A stretch of 64,000 nucleotides of DNA from PWQG01 sp040882255 (GCA_040882255.1 JBBEBP010000016.1:372001-436000); one strand, 5' to 3'; counted from the stretch's first letter, positions 26,796 through 36,605 are shown. The notes: generated from the sequence alone by a model not told the origin. Numbers and translations: made by a program.

Positions 26796-27518
26796 TCAGT
26801 CCTCCGGCAGATCCTTCATCATGATCGCCAGCGTATCCGACTTGAATTCCCTGCGATAGAGTACGAACACCACCAGCAGGGAGATAACGACGAACAGCCA
26901 CGCATTGACGAACCATGCCAGCGCCGCCATCGAAAAGTAGTAGGTCCGCAGCCCGGCATTGAAGTTACCGGCCGCCTTGGAGGCCATCTGGGAGATGGCG
27001 TCGACATGACGCCGCGTGGCATCCTCGGTAGGGTTGTCCGTCACCTCGGGTGCCCCGCCAATCATCACCGATACAAGCCCGAATTGCCGTAGCGACCAGG
27101 TGAACTTGAAGAAGGCGTAGACAAACAGCACCACCAGCACCAGAACTTTCAGCTCCCACTCACCACGGGTGCTGGCATCGGAAAACGGGATATCGGACAG
27201 CACTCGCATAACCGTGTCCGCTGAACTGAGCAGTGTCAACAGACCGGCCAGAACCAGCAGAGAGGTGGAAGCGAAGAACGAGACGTTACGCTCCAGATTG
27301 GCGACAATGTTGGTATCGGCAATGCGATTCTCGCGGTGCAGCGCCATCCTGATCCACTGTTTGCGGAAGCGGTGCATTGCGAACGCCAGGCAGGGCGTAT
27401 CCAGACTGCGCCTTGCGGTATAGAGCAGATAGGCCCTGAAGACGGCCACGAATAGCAGCAGTGCCAGCAGATCCAACCAGTTGCTGCTGGCGAACTCCAT
27501 CAGTTGCGTCGGTGACAT
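26796..27518 (-). CDS. DUF599 membrane protein
   Basis: 240 residues with four hydrophobic segments and the family hallmarks ANLERNVSFFASTSLLVLAG and GNFNAGLRTYYFSMAAL. Function unknown. No partner gene is evident; the ABC exporter lies 125 bp upstream on the same strand. Confidence 0.88.
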   Translation of the reverse strand: MSPTQLMEFASSNWLDLLALLLFVAVFRAYLLYTARRSLDTPCLAFAMHRFRKQWIRMALHRENRIADTNIVANLERNVSFFASTSLLVLAGLLTLLSSADTVMRVLSDIPFSDASTRGEWELKVLVLVVLFVYAFFKFTWSLRQFGLVSVMIGGAPEVTDNPTEDATRRHVDAISQMASKAAGNFNAGLRTYYFSMAALAWFVNAWLFVVISLLVVFVLYRREFKSDTLAIMMKDLPED

Positions 27519-27643
27519 GATGAGCGGTATCCATCCAGTCCATGGGGCTGCATGACGTTACCCCAGCCCGACAAAGCTGGCAACCCCCAGCGCGCCCCTC
27601 TGCGAGAGGCCACGTCATAGTCGGACAGGCGGATGATGCCGCT

Positions 27644-28405
27644 TCAGCTGCGCAACTGGTAGCCCGAGCGGAAAATCCACCAGACTGCTGTCATACAGAC
27701 AGACAGGAACACGAAGATCATCGCCAGGCTGACCATCACGTTGACATCGGCGATCTCGTAGAAGCTCCACCGGAAGCCACTGACCAGGTACAACACCGGA
27801 TTGAACAGACTGACCGTCTGCCAGGCTTCCGGCAACATGCTGATCGAGTAGAACGTGCCGCCCAGGAACACCAGTGGCGTGACCACCAGCAGAGGAATCA
27901 TCTGCAGTTTCTCGAAATTGTCCGCCCAGATGCCGATGATGAAACCGAACAGACTGAAAGAGAAGGCGGTCAATACCAGAAACAGCACCATCATGAACGG
28001 ATGGGCGATACGCAGCTCCACAAAGAAACTGGCCGTGATCAGGATGATCGTGCCCAGCACCAGGGACTTGGTGGCCGCCGCCCCCACGTAGGCCAGCACG
28101 ATCTCCATCGTGGAGACCGGCGCCGAGAGCAGTTCATAGATGGTTCCGGTAAACTTGGGGAAGTAGATGCCGAACGCGGCATTGGAAATGCTCTGGGTCA
28201 GCAGCGACAGCATGATAAGGCCGGGCACGATGAAGGCTCCGTAGCTGACGCCATCGACCGACTCGATGCGTGAGCCGATCGCAGAACCGAACACCACGAA
28301 ATACAGCGAAGTCGTGATCACCGGGGCCACCACGCTCTGCAATACCGTACGCTTCATGCGCGCCATCTCGAACCGGTAGATGGCTTTCACGCCTGGCCAG
28401 TTCAT
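27644..28405 (-). CDS. yadH: ABC-2 type transporter permease (YadH type)
   Basis: 253 residues, against about 256 in E. coli YadH. Six hydrophobic segments with the ABC-2 motif region (MLPEAWQTVSLFNPVLYLVSG in part). Its ATG overlaps the ATPase stop (ATGA), so the two subunits are translationally coupled. Substrate unknown. Confidence 0.9.
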   Translation of the reverse strand: MNWPGVKAIYRFEMARMKRTVLQSVVAPVITTSLYFVVFGSAIGSRIESVDGVSYGAFIVPGLIMLSLLTQSISNAAFGIYFPKFTGTIYELLSAPVSTMEIVLAYVGAAATKSLVLGTIILITASFFVELRIAHPFMMVLFLVLTAFSFSLFGFIIGIWADNFEKLQMIPLLVVTPLVFLGGTFYSISMLPEAWQTVSLFNPVLYLVSGFRWSFYEIADVNVMVSLAMIFVFLSVCMTAVWWIFRSGYQLRS

Positions 28406-29328
28406 CGCGATTCCTCCACCAGCTTCACGAATATTTCCTCCAGTGAACTCTGCGTGGTATGCACATCCCGGAACTCGATCCCCGCGTTGCGCAGGTCATC
28501 CAGCAACGTGGTGATGCCGGTACGCTCGCCATGAGTATCAAAGGTGTATACCAGTTGCTCTCCCTCGGAGGAGAGTTCCAGCTCGTGTTGCTCCAGGCCG
28601 GCTGGCAAAGCGGTCAGCGGCGCGGTGAGATCCAGCAAAAGCTGTTTCTTGCCCAGCTTCCTCATCAACTCGTTCTTGTCTTCCACCAGCATGATCTCAC
28701 CGTCGTTGATGACCGCAACGCGATCCGCGATCCCCTCGGCTTCCTCGATATAGTGCGTGGTCAGGATGATGGTGACGCCGGTATCGCGCAGCTTGCTGAT
28801 CAGCGCCCACATCTCCTTGCGCAGCTCGACGTCCACGCCCGCTGTCGGCTCATCCAGGAACAACACACGGGGCTCATGCGACAGAGCCTTGGCGATCAGC
28901 AGGCGGCGCTTCATGCCACCGGACAGGGTCAATATCTTGTTGTCCCGCTTGTCCCACAGGGAGACATCCCGCAACAACCGCTCTATATACTCGGGATCGG
29001 GTCTCTTGCCGAACAGGCCCCGGCTGAAGCTCACCGCATTGAGCACGGTCTCGAACGCTTCGGTGGTCAGCTCCTGGGGCACCAGACCGATCCGGGAGCG
29101 GGTCTCGCGGAAATCCCGGATGGTGTCATAGCCATCCACCGTGACATGGCCGGCGCTGGGTTTGGCGATGCCGCAGATGCAGGAGATCAGCGTGGTCTTG
29201 CCAGCCCCATTGGGACCCAGCAACGCGATCACCTCACCACGGGTGATCTCGAGATTGATTGATCGCAGTGCCTGGAAGCCATCGGCGTAGGTCTTCTCCA
29301 GGTTGTTGACGGATACAACGGTGTCCAT
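28402..29328 (-). CDS. yadG: ABC transporter ATP-binding protein (YadG type)
   Basis: 308 residues from the ATG at 29328, exactly the length I recall for E. coli YadG; the frame upstream to 29478 is not needed. Walker A GPNGAGKTTL, signature LSGGMKRRL, Walker B RVLFLDEPTAGVD, H-loop ILTTHYIEEAE. Energises export by the downstream permease. Confidence 0.93.
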   Translation of the reverse strand: MDTVVSVNNLEKTYADGFQALRSINLEITRGEVIALLGPNGAGKTTLISCICGIAKPSAGHVTVDGYDTIRDFRETRSRIGLVPQELTTEAFETVLNAVSFSRGLFGKRPDPEYIERLLRDVSLWDKRDNKILTLSGGMKRRLLIAKALSHEPRVLFLDEPTAGVDVELRKEMWALISKLRDTGVTIILTTHYIEEAEGIADRVAVINDGEIMLVEDKNELMRKLGKKQLLLDLTAPLTALPAGLEQHELELSSEGEQLVYTFDTHGERTGITTLLDDLRNAGIEFRDVHTTQSSLEEIFVKLVEESR

Positions 29329-29431
29329 GAAGAGATAATCCTGCTGCGCCCGCAACGCGCACGATACGGACGGGAATGGGAAGCCACGCATTATGCAGAG
29401 CCGGCCCGTAAAACTCAACCCGCCAGTACAG

Positions 29432-30826
29432 TCAGCCCGCGTCCAGTGCCTCGATAGCCTCGGCCAGACGGGTGACACCGATGACTTTCATGCCGGGCGG
29501 GAATTTTTTCGGTGCGTTGCCTTTCGGCACGATGGCCAGGCCAAAGCCGTGCTTGGCCGCCTCGGAGAGCCGCTCCTGGCCACCCGGCACAGGCCGGATC
29601 TCGCCAGCCAGTCCGACCTCGCCAAACACCACCAGGTTGCGAGGTAATGCCCGATCCCGGAAACTGGAAACCAGCGCCAACACCAGTGCCAGGTCGGCAC
29701 TGGTCTCGGTGACCCGCACACCCCCCACGACGTTGACGAACACATCCTGATCCGACATGAAAATGCCGCCGTGGCGGTTCAGCACGGCCAGCAGCATACC
29801 CAGCCGGTTCTGATCCAGCCCCACGGCCAGCCGGCGTGGATTGTTCAGCGGTGACTCGTCAACCAGCGCCTGTATTTCCACCAGCAGCGGCCGGGTGCCT
29901 TCCCACAGCACCATGACCAGTGACCCCGGACTCTGCTCCTCGGGGCGCGCCAGGAAGATAGCTGAAGGGTTCTTCACCTCCTTCATGCCTTTTTCGGTCA
30001 TGGCGAACACGCCCAGCTCGTTGACGGCGCCAAAGCGGTTCTTCTGCCCGCGCAGGATGCGGAACCGGGTATCGGCATCCCCTTCCAGCATCATGAAACA
30101 GTCGATCATGTGTTCCAGCACCTTGGGCCCAGCCAGGCTGCCTTCCTTGGTCACATGTCCCACCAGGATCAGTACCGTGCCGGTCTGCTTGGCATACTGC
30201 ACCAGCGCAGCGGCGCACTCGCGCACCTGGGAGACACTGCCCGGCGCCGAGGCGACCTCGGCGCTGTACATGACCTGGATGGAGTCCACCACCAGCACGT
30301 CCGGCTGCTGTTGCCGGGCCACCTGGCAGATCGTTTCCACCTGCGTCTCCGCCAGCAGCTTCAGACTCTTCTCCGGCAAGCCCAGTCTGCGGGCGCGCAT
30401 GCCCACCTGCTGCAGGGACTCCTCGCCGGTGACGTAGAGCGCGCGGCGCGACTGTGCCAGCTCACACATGATCTGCAACAACAGGGTACTCTTGCCGGCG
30501 CCCGGGTTACCGCCGATCAGGATGGCCGAACCGGGCACCAGACCACCTCCCAGCACACGGTCGAGTTCGCCGATGGAACTGGAGAACCGGGGCACCGCTT
30601 CCAGGTCGATGTCGGCCAGGTCCTGCACGCCGCTGCGCTGGCCCGTGTACCCGGCTGAACGCCCCGGATCAGTGAAATCCGGCTTGCTGACAGCGGGTCC
30701 GTTGCCCAGGCTGATCCGGGTCAGGGTATTCCATTCCCGGCAGGCACTGCACTGCCCCTGCCACTGACCGTGATCGGCGCCGCACTCTCCACAGACATAA
30801 GCGGTTTTTGTCCTGGTTTTTGCCAT
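29432..30826 (-). CDS. radA: DNA repair protein RadA
   Basis: 464 residues. N-terminal zinc finger CGECGADHGQWQGQCSAC, RecA-like ATPase (GGNPGAGKSTLLLQ; VLVVDSIQVM), the RadA-specific KNRFG motif and a C-terminal Lon-type domain. Promotes branch migration in recombination. Its ATG overlaps the alr stop (ATGA). Confidence 0.97.
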   Translation of the reverse strand: MAKTRTKTAYVCGECGADHGQWQGQCSACREWNTLTRISLGNGPAVSKPDFTDPGRSAGYTGQRSGVQDLADIDLEAVPRFSSSIGELDRVLGGGLVPGSAILIGGNPGAGKSTLLLQIMCELAQSRRALYVTGEESLQQVGMRARRLGLPEKSLKLLAETQVETICQVARQQQPDVLVVDSIQVMYSAEVASAPGSVSQVRECAAALVQYAKQTGTVLILVGHVTKEGSLAGPKVLEHMIDCFMMLEGDADTRFRILRGQKNRFGAVNELGVFAMTEKGMKEVKNPSAIFLARPEEQSPGSLVMVLWEGTRPLLVEIQALVDESPLNNPRRLAVGLDQNRLGMLLAVLNRHGGIFMSDQDVFVNVVGGVRVTETSADLALVLALVSSFRDRALPRNLVVFGEVGLAGEIRPVPGGQERLSEAAKHGFGLAIVPKGNAPKKFPPGMKVIGVTRLAEAIEALDAG

Positions 30827-31986
30827 CAGTTGCCCCGCGTCCCATCGTCGAATCCATGGTAGCGAAAGTCCACCCGAGAGGTGACCTGGCAGAACAATTC
30901 ATAGGAGATCGTATCGCAGTGCCTGGCAATTTCGTCCGCCGGCAGATGTTCGCCCCAGAGGATCACCTCATCACCCACGCCGGCATCAATCCCCTCGAGA
31001 TCCAGGTTCACCATATCCATGGACACCCGTCCGATCAGGCGTGTGCGCTGTGGCCGGCCGTTGACCAGCACCACAACCGGGGTGCCGGTGGGCGCGTGGC
31101 GCGGATAGCCGTCGCCGTAGCCGATCGAGGCAATTCCCATGCGGTGGGTCGTTCCAGCCGTATAAGTGGCACCGTACCCTACCGACTCCCCGGCCTGCAC
31201 GGTCTTTACGGAAACCAGACGGGCTCGCAATGTCATCACCGGGCGCAAATCCCGGTCCGGACCAGTCTCTCCCAGCACAGGCGAGCCGCCGTATAGCATA
31301 ATGCCCGGTCGCAGCCATTGGCGCCGGGCATCGGGCCAGACCAGGATACCGCCGGAAGCGGCAACACTGACCTCGGTGGTCTCGTCCATTCCGAGTGTGG
31401 CGGCAATCAGGGCATCCAGCCGATCCAGTTGCCGCCTGGTGGAATCGCTGCCCGGATCGTCGGAACAGGCCAGGTGCGACATCAGTACACAATGGCCCAC
31501 CCCCGGCAGCGCGCCCAGCGCCTGCCAGGCATCAGCCAGCACGTCCGGTTCCAGGCCCAGGCGGTTCATACCGGTTTCCAGCTTCAGCCACAAATGCCAG
31601 CAGTCCGTGGTCAGCGAGTGCTCACTCATAAGGGAGACCTGGTGCGGGGAATGCACCACCAGCCACAGACCATGCCTGCGCGCCAGCTCCAGCTCATCGG
31701 CGTTCTGCACTCCCTGCATGACCAGTATCGGACGGGCCAGCTGCAGGCCGCGCAGCATGATGCCTTCCTGCAGCGACGCCACCGCGAAGGCATCCCCTTC
31801 GCGCATGACCGCCTCCAGTGCAGCGGCGACCGGCCGAAGGCCATGGCCATAGGCATTGGCCTTGACCACGGCCAGCGCCCGGCTTTCCGGGCTGATCCGG
31901 CAAGCGACGGAGAAATTGTGCTGCAGGGCGGCCAGATCGATATCGGCCCAGGCCCGGCGCACCGGCTGAAGTGCGTGATCACTCAC
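30826..31986 (-). CDS. alr: Alanine racemase
   Basis: 386 residues from a GTG at 31986 with GGGAGAGG upstream; another GTG at 32010 has no room for a ribosome site. PLP-lysine in ALAVVKANAYGHGL and the catalytic Tyr in SVGYGATYTAG. Makes D-alanine for peptidoglycan. Middle gene of dnaB-alr-radA, overlapping radA. Confidence 0.95.
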   Translation of the reverse strand: MSDHALQPVRRAWADIDLAALQHNFSVACRISPESRALAVVKANAYGHGLRPVAAALEAVMREGDAFAVASLQEGIMLRGLQLARPILVMQGVQNADELELARRHGLWLVVHSPHQVSLMSEHSLTTDCWHLWLKLETGMNRLGLEPDVLADAWQALGALPGVGHCVLMSHLACSDDPGSDSTRRQLDRLDALIAATLGMDETTEVSVAASGGILVWPDARRQWLRPGIMLYGGSPVLGETGPDRDLRPVMTLRARLVSVKTVQAGESVGYGATYTAGTTHRMGIASIGYGDGYPRHAPTGTPVVVLVNGRPQRTRLIGRVSMDMVNLDLEGIDAGVGDEVILWGEHLPADEIARHCDTISYELFCQVTSRVDFRYHGFDDGTRGN

Positions 31987-32011
31987 TGTGCTGGCCTCTC
32001 CCTGCCTCACC

Positions 32012-33439
32012 TCAGTTCATGGACGCGTAGCTTTCATCGTAATCGGGCAACGCCAGGTTGTCGAAACGCAGGTAATGCCCCAGGAAACTCAGCCGAACAG
32101 TGCCGATTGGACCATTACGCTGTTTGCCGATGATAATCTCGGCGATTCCCTTGTCGCTGGAGTCCTCGTTGTAGACCTCATCCCGGTACACGAAGGCGAT
32201 GATGTCGGCGTCCTGCTCGATGGCACCGGACTCGCGCAGGTCCGACATCACAGGGCGCTTGTTGGGACGTTGCTCCAACCCGCGGTTGAGCTGCGACAGG
32301 GCCAGCACCGGACAATCAAACTCCCGGGCCAGGGTCTTGAGCGAGCGCGAAATCTCCGAAATCTCTCCGACCCGGTTGTCCCCGTATCCCTGTATCTGCA
32401 TCAATTGCAGGTAGTCGACCAGCACCAGTGACAGAGGGCCGTTCTCGCGCACGATCCGCCGTGCCCGCGAACGCATCTCCGTGGGGCTGAGCCCGACACT
32501 GTCGTCAATGAACAGCGGCTTGTCCTTCAGCTTGGCGATGGCGGCCGTGAGCTTGGACCAGTCCTCCTCTTCAAGCTGGCCGGTGCGCAGCCGTGTCTGG
32601 TCGATCTTGCCGATGGAGCTCAGCATGCGGAACACCAGGCTTTCGGCCGGCATCTCCAGGCTGAATACCAACACGGCACCGTCGCTCTGGAGCAGCGCGT
32701 TTTCCACGATATTCATGGCGAAGGTGGTCTTGCCCATCGAAGGCCGTCCCGCAACGACGACCAGATCGGATTTCTGCAGTCCGGAGGTTTTCTTGTCCAG
32801 GTCCTTGAAGCCGGTACTGACACCGGTCACTCCGCCCTTGCTCTTGATCAGCTCGTCGATACGCTCGACGGCCTTGCTGAGCAGCGGGGTGAGCGCCTTG
32901 GGGCCGCTGTCCTCGGAACGGTTGTCGGCGATCTCGAAGACCTTCTTCTCGGCCTCGTCCAGTACCTCCGCGGCCTCACGCCCGGCCGGACTGAAAGAGC
33001 TGTCGGCGATCTCTCCGGCCACCCGGATCAGGGTCCGCAGCGTGGCACGCTCCCGGATGATGCGGGTGTAGGCCTTCATGTTGGCGGTGCCACGGGCATG
33101 ACTGGCCAGATCACCGAGGAATTCCACACCACCGGCCTCTTCCAGCTCGCCACGGCGGTCCAGCACCTCGATCAGGGTCACCACATCCAGGGGCTGACCG
33201 GACTCCACCTGCTGGAACATGGCGGCGAAAATGAGCCGGTGCTCGCGCCGGTAGAAATCGGTTTCACGCACCTGCTCGACCACGTCATCCCAGGCGGTGT
33301 TGTCCAGCATCAGGCCACCGAGCACCGCCTGCTCGGCTTCCACCGAATGGGGCGGCACTTTCAACGCGGCCAATGGGTTGGCGGCATTGCCGGCAGCAGC
33401 CGGCTTCTCGAATGATTCTGGCATCGGAGGGCTGTCCAT
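32012..33439 (-). CDS. dnaB: Replicative DNA helicase DnaB
   Basis: 475 residues. N-terminal DnaB domain (PPHSVEAEQAVLGGLMLDN), RecA-type helicase domain with Walker A GRPSMGKTTFAMN, and the C-terminal SDLRESGAIEQDADII motif. The ATG at 33439 directly follows the T run of the rplI terminator and has no ribosome site; the ATG at 33424 (residue 6) is an alternative. Confidence 0.96.
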   Translation of the reverse strand: MDSPPMPESFEKPAAAGNAANPLAALKVPPHSVEAEQAVLGGLMLDNTAWDDVVEQVRETDFYRREHRLIFAAMFQQVESGQPLDVVTLIEVLDRRGELEEAGGVEFLGDLASHARGTANMKAYTRIIRERATLRTLIRVAGEIADSSFSPAGREAAEVLDEAEKKVFEIADNRSEDSGPKALTPLLSKAVERIDELIKSKGGVTGVSTGFKDLDKKTSGLQKSDLVVVAGRPSMGKTTFAMNIVENALLQSDGAVLVFSLEMPAESLVFRMLSSIGKIDQTRLRTGQLEEEDWSKLTAAIAKLKDKPLFIDDSVGLSPTEMRSRARRIVRENGPLSLVLVDYLQLMQIQGYGDNRVGEISEISRSLKTLAREFDCPVLALSQLNRGLEQRPNKRPVMSDLRESGAIEQDADIIAFVYRDEVYNEDSSDKGIAEIIIGKQRNGPIGTVRLSFLGHYLRFDNLALPDYDESYASMN

Positions 33440-33473
33440 AAAAAAGCACCGCAGTCGAATGACGGCGGTGCTT
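33440..33473 (-). terminator. Terminator between rplI and dnaB
   Basis: A stem of about ten pairs with one mismatch (33446-33456 with 33461-33471, core GCACCGC/GCGGTGC), followed on the minus strand by TTTTTT at 33445-33440. The dnaB ATG starts at the very next base. Confidence 0.85.
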
Positions 33474-33515
33474 CATTGTCCCACTACGATCACCGGCGGA
33501 CAAGCCGCCCGGCGA

Positions 33516-33974
33516 TCAAACGCCCCGGGCGGCGGAGACGATCAGAGTGATCGGCACTTCCACTTCGAAGCCCAGATCCATGATGATCTCGTATTCGCCG
33601 GTCTCGCGAATGGTGCCGACCGAGAGGCGAACTTCGGACTTCTCGAACGTCTCGCCAGTAGCGGCGGCCACCGCGTCAGCGATGTCACCCGTCCCGACAG
33701 AGCCGAACAGCCTGCCTTCCTCGCCAGCGTTGGCCTCGATGGTGACGGCCAGCTCGTTGAGCTTCTCGGCGCGGGCCTGCGCAGCGGCAATGTTTTCATT
33801 GTGCGCCGCCATCAGTTCGGCACGGCGTGCCTCGAACTCGGCCACATTGGCTTTGGTGGCCGGGATGGCCTTGCCCTTCGGAAACAGGAAATTACGTGCG
33901 TAACCGGCTTTCACGGCCGCCGTGTCACCCACGGTGCCCAGTTTGCCGATCTTTTCCAGCAGAATAACGTTCAT
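33516..33974 (-). CDS. rplI: Ribosomal protein L9
   Basis: 152 residues from MNVILLEKIGKLGTVGD. Typical two-domain L9 with the connecting helix (EFEARRAELMAAHNENIAAA). The N-terminal signature GYARNFLFPKGKA is intact. Last gene of the rpsF-rpsR-rplI operon. Confidence 0.98.
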   Translation of the reverse strand: MNVILLEKIGKLGTVGDTAAVKAGYARNFLFPKGKAIPATKANVAEFEARRAELMAAHNENIAAAQARAEKLNELAVTIEANAGEEGRLFGSVGTGDIADAVAAATGETFEKSEVRLSVGTIRETGEYEIIMDLGFEVEVPITLIVSAARGV

Positions 33975-33999
33975 GGTTCTACCCTCACTCAGTCCAGAT

Positions 34000-34836
34000 T
34001 CATTCGTCAGTCGCTTCCACACGATTACGGAAGTCATACCAGCTATCAAACAGTGCCGCCACGGTCAGCAACTGCGCCACCACCGGGCTGAGCAGCAACA
34101 GATAGAATGCTCCCAGCCACAATCCGGACAGTCTCTTCAGCCCGACCAGCCCATGCACCAGGGCCAGCCCCGCGAAAAACAGCGGCATCACAAAATACAG
34201 TACCCAGCCCGCCAGCACCGGTACCCCGAAGCTGGCGGCCAGAAACAGTGCGGCCAGCGTCATGGCCAGCCGGGGCGGCAGACGCAGGCCGTGAAACTCC
34301 TGGCGGAACCCGCCCGGGTTGTACAGCAGCGCCTGCCACCAGCGCGCCAACATGGTCAGGCTGATGGCCAGAAACATGTGCACCACGCCAAAAAGGCTGT
34401 ACAGCAGGACCTGCATGTCTTCCCTGCCATAGGGCTCGCCCGACCCGGCATTCTCGGCCATCATTCCTTCCAGCTGATCCAGAATGCCGGCCATGAACTC
34501 CGGTCGCATCCGCAAGACCATCTCCGACGCCACTCCGATGAGCACTGCGCCGACCAGAGTGATGTTCCAACGGCCGGTGTTGCGCAACGTGACGGCCAGG
34601 GCCAATACGCCAGCCGCCAGTATGAACGGCGTCACGTCACCGGCCATCGCCCATCCCGCCAGCGGCAGAATCGCCCAGGCGGTCACCAGCAGGGCTTCTC
34701 GGGGTCCGTGGCGCAGACAGACCAGCCCCAGCAGGGCTGGCGTCAACAGGTTGACCAGCGGAATCAGCCCGGTCACGAACGCCGTCAGGATAGCCTGCCG
34801 GCGCCCCCGCATTGCATAAGTCGCCAGGCTGCGCAT
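34000..34836 (-). CDS. DUF2232-like membrane protein between rpsR and rplI
   Basis: 278 residues, strongly hydrophobic with about eight membrane segments. A DUF2232/YybS-type protein occupies this same slot in pseudomonads and relatives, so the call leans on synteny. Function unknown. Confidence 0.75.
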   Translation of the reverse strand: MRSLATYAMRGRRQAILTAFVTGLIPLVNLLTPALLGLVCLRHGPREALLVTAWAILPLAGWAMAGDVTPFILAAGVLALAVTLRNTGRWNITLVGAVLIGVASEMVLRMRPEFMAGILDQLEGMMAENAGSGEPYGREDMQVLLYSLFGVVHMFLAISLTMLARWWQALLYNPGGFRQEFHGLRLPPRLAMTLAALFLAASFGVPVLAGWVLYFVMPLFFAGLALVHGLVGLKRLSGLWLGAFYLLLLSPVVAQLLTVAALFDSWYDFRNRVEATDE

Positions 34837-34875
34837 CAGAGCCTCACAGCCGCCAGCGGCAGCCGCACTCCTTCA

Positions 34876-35106
34876 TCAGTTACCGTGACTGTCAGTATAC
34901 GGGATCAGTGCCAGATGCCGGGCACGCTTGACGGCCGTGGCCAGTTGACGCTGATAGCGCGCCTTGGTGCCGGTGATCCGGCTGGGCACGATCTTGCCGG
35001 TCTCGGAAATATACGCACGCAGCGTTTCCAGATCCTTGTAGTCGATCTGCTTTACGCCTTCGGCGGTGAACTTGCAGAATTTACGTCTGCGAAAAAAACG
35101 GGCCAT
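34876..35106 (-). CDS. rpsR: Ribosomal protein S18
   Basis: 76 residues, full length: MARFFRRRKFCKFTAEGVKQIDYKD through GTKARYQRQLATAVKRARHL. Pairs with S6 on the 30S platform; 24 bp after rpsF. Confidence 0.98.
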   Translation of the reverse strand: MARFFRRRKFCKFTAEGVKQIDYKDLETLRAYISETGKIVPSRITGTKARYQRQLATAVKRARHLALIPYTDSHGN

Positions 35107-35130
35107 AATGAATATCCTGTTCCTGAAACC

Positions 35131-35643
35131 TTAGGAGTTCTGTTCGTCGTCGGAAGTGTCGGTAGCGGCTTCAGCCTCATCGGCTTCACCAGTCTCTTCC
35201 GTCTTTTCCTCTTCCGCGGCTTTCTCGGCCTCGGCTGCCTTGCGGCGCTCTTCCGCGCGAGCGGAGGCTTCTTCCTCGGCCTTGCGCTTCTGGTCGATGC
35301 GGGCGCGGCGTTCGCGGCTCTCGCGCTCGCCCTGCAGGATCAGGGATTCTTCCGTGATCGCCTCGTCTACCTTGATGACCAGGTTGCGCAGGATGGCATC
35401 ATTGTAGCGGAACAGCGTGGTGATTTCGTCGATCGCCTCATGGCCACTCTCGACATTCATCAGAATGTAGTGCGCCTTGTGGATCTTGTTGATCGGGTAG
35501 GCCAGCTGACGGCGCCCCCAGTCTTCCTGGCGGTGCACCTTGCCACCATTGTCGGTGACCAGCTGGGTGTAGCGCTCGACCATGGCCGGAACCTGGTCGC
35601 TCTGGTCCGGATGGACCAGGAATACGATTTCATAGTGTCTCAT
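35131..35643 (-). CDS. rpsF: Ribosomal protein S6 with a long charged tail
   Basis: 170 residues from MRHYEIVFLVHPDQ with AAGGAG upstream; a longer frame to 35676 is not needed. S6 core to about residue 105, then a Glu/Ala/Lys/Arg-rich tail (EEKTEETGEADEAEAATDTS). E. coli S6 is shorter (about 131-135) and is itself glutamylated at its end. Confidence 0.96.
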   Translation of the reverse strand: MRHYEIVFLVHPDQSDQVPAMVERYTQLVTDNGGKVHRQEDWGRRQLAYPINKIHKAHYILMNVESGHEAIDEITTLFRYNDAILRNLVIKVDEAITEESLILQGERESRERRARIDQKRKAEEEASARAEERRKAAEAEKAAEEEKTEETGEADEAEAATDTSDDEQNS

Positions 35644-35769
35644 GGAGACTCCTTTCGGCAGTAAGTCTTCCGTCAAACAGCCAACCCGGCGGGCAGACTG
35701 CGCGGTAAGACAAGGAGTTAGGGGGCGGCGGCCTGAACAATCGACACTGCCCCGAAATTAAGAGAGCGA

Positions 35770-35798
35770 ATTGTAGAGAATGCGGCGAGTGGTTGCAA
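35770..35798 (-). promoter_or_regulatory. rpsF: Sigma-70 promoter of the rpsF operon
   Basis: On the minus strand TTGCAA (35798-35793), a 17-bp spacer and TACAAT (35775-35770). It gives a leader of about 120 nt before rpsF. Leaders of this operon carry an S6:S18-binding element in many bacteria; I cannot confirm its fold here. Confidence 0.75.
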
Positions 35799-35816
35799 AC
35801 ATTTCCGCCCGTCCGA

Positions 35817-36596
35817 TCAGCCGCAACGCTGGCGCACGGCCTCGAACAGGCAGACCCCCGTGGCCACTGAGACATTCAGACTGCTGACGGCGCCGGCCAT
35901 GGGCAGTGCAACAAGGTAGTCACACTGTTCACGGGTCAGGCGGCGTAAACCGCTGTCCTCGGCGCCCATGACCAGGGCTGTCGGATCGCGCAGATCCAGA
36001 TCATAGACACTGCTGTCGGCTTCTCCGGCCGCCCCGGCCAACCAGATGCCGCGCGCCTTCAGCGCTTTCAGGGTCCGGGCCAGATTGGTGACACCGATCA
36101 GGGCCAGAGTCTCGGCGGCACCGCAGGCCACTTTGCGGACCGTGGTGTTGACCGGCGCGCAGCGGTCCCTGGGCATGATGACAGCGTCGACCCCGGCGGC
36201 ATCAGCGCTGCGCAGGCAGGCGCCCAGGTTATGAGGATCAGTCACACCATCCAGCACCAGCAGCAACGGCGCGTGGTCCAGGCCATCCAGGTGTTTTTCC
36301 AGCCAGGCCTCGTCGCGCAGCAAGTCCCGCATGCGGCACCGGGCCGCTACACCCTGATGGACCGGTTGACCCTGTTGCCCGGTGCCCTTGCCTTTCCCCT
36401 GCCCGATCTCGCGCTCCAGTGCGGCGCGCGGCAAGCGCCGGCAGGCCAGACCCAGGGAGTCAGCCGTGCTCACCACATCATCCAGACGGCGGTCGCCGCG
36501 CCCTTCCAGCACCAACAGCTCCAGCACATCCTCGGGATGCTGCGACAGTACGCTTTCCACCGCGTGGAAACCGACGACCCATTGTACCTGTGGCAT
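35817..36596 (-). CDS. rlmB: 23S rRNA (guanosine2251-2'-O)-methyltransferase
   Basis: 259 residues. N-terminal substrate-binding domain, then a SPOUT fold with its three motifs around NTTVRKVACGAAE, LVMGAEDSGLRRL and LPMAGAVSSLNVSVA. Methylates the P-loop G2251. It lies 9 bp after rnr. Confidence 0.95.
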   Translation of the reverse strand: MPQVQWVVGFHAVESVLSQHPEDVLELLVLEGRGDRRLDDVVSTADSLGLACRRLPRAALEREIGQGKGKGTGQQGQPVHQGVAARCRMRDLLRDEAWLEKHLDGLDHAPLLLVLDGVTDPHNLGACLRSADAAGVDAVIMPRDRCAPVNTTVRKVACGAAETLALIGVTNLARTLKALKARGIWLAGAAGEADSSVYDLDLRDPTALVMGAEDSGLRRLTREQCDYLVALPMAGAVSSLNVSVATGVCLFEAVRQRCG

Positions 36597-36605
36597 AAGG
36601 CGGGA

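Noticed and set aside
27542..28405. Plus-strand frame opposite the YadH-type permease
   Set aside because: Charged, Gln/Arg-rich translation typical of the reverse of a membrane protein gene.
33922..35664. 580-codon plus-strand frame across the ribosomal operon
   Set aside because: It is antisense to rpsF, rpsR, the membrane gene and rplI, all certain. Composition (His/Gln-rich) is that of a shadow frame.
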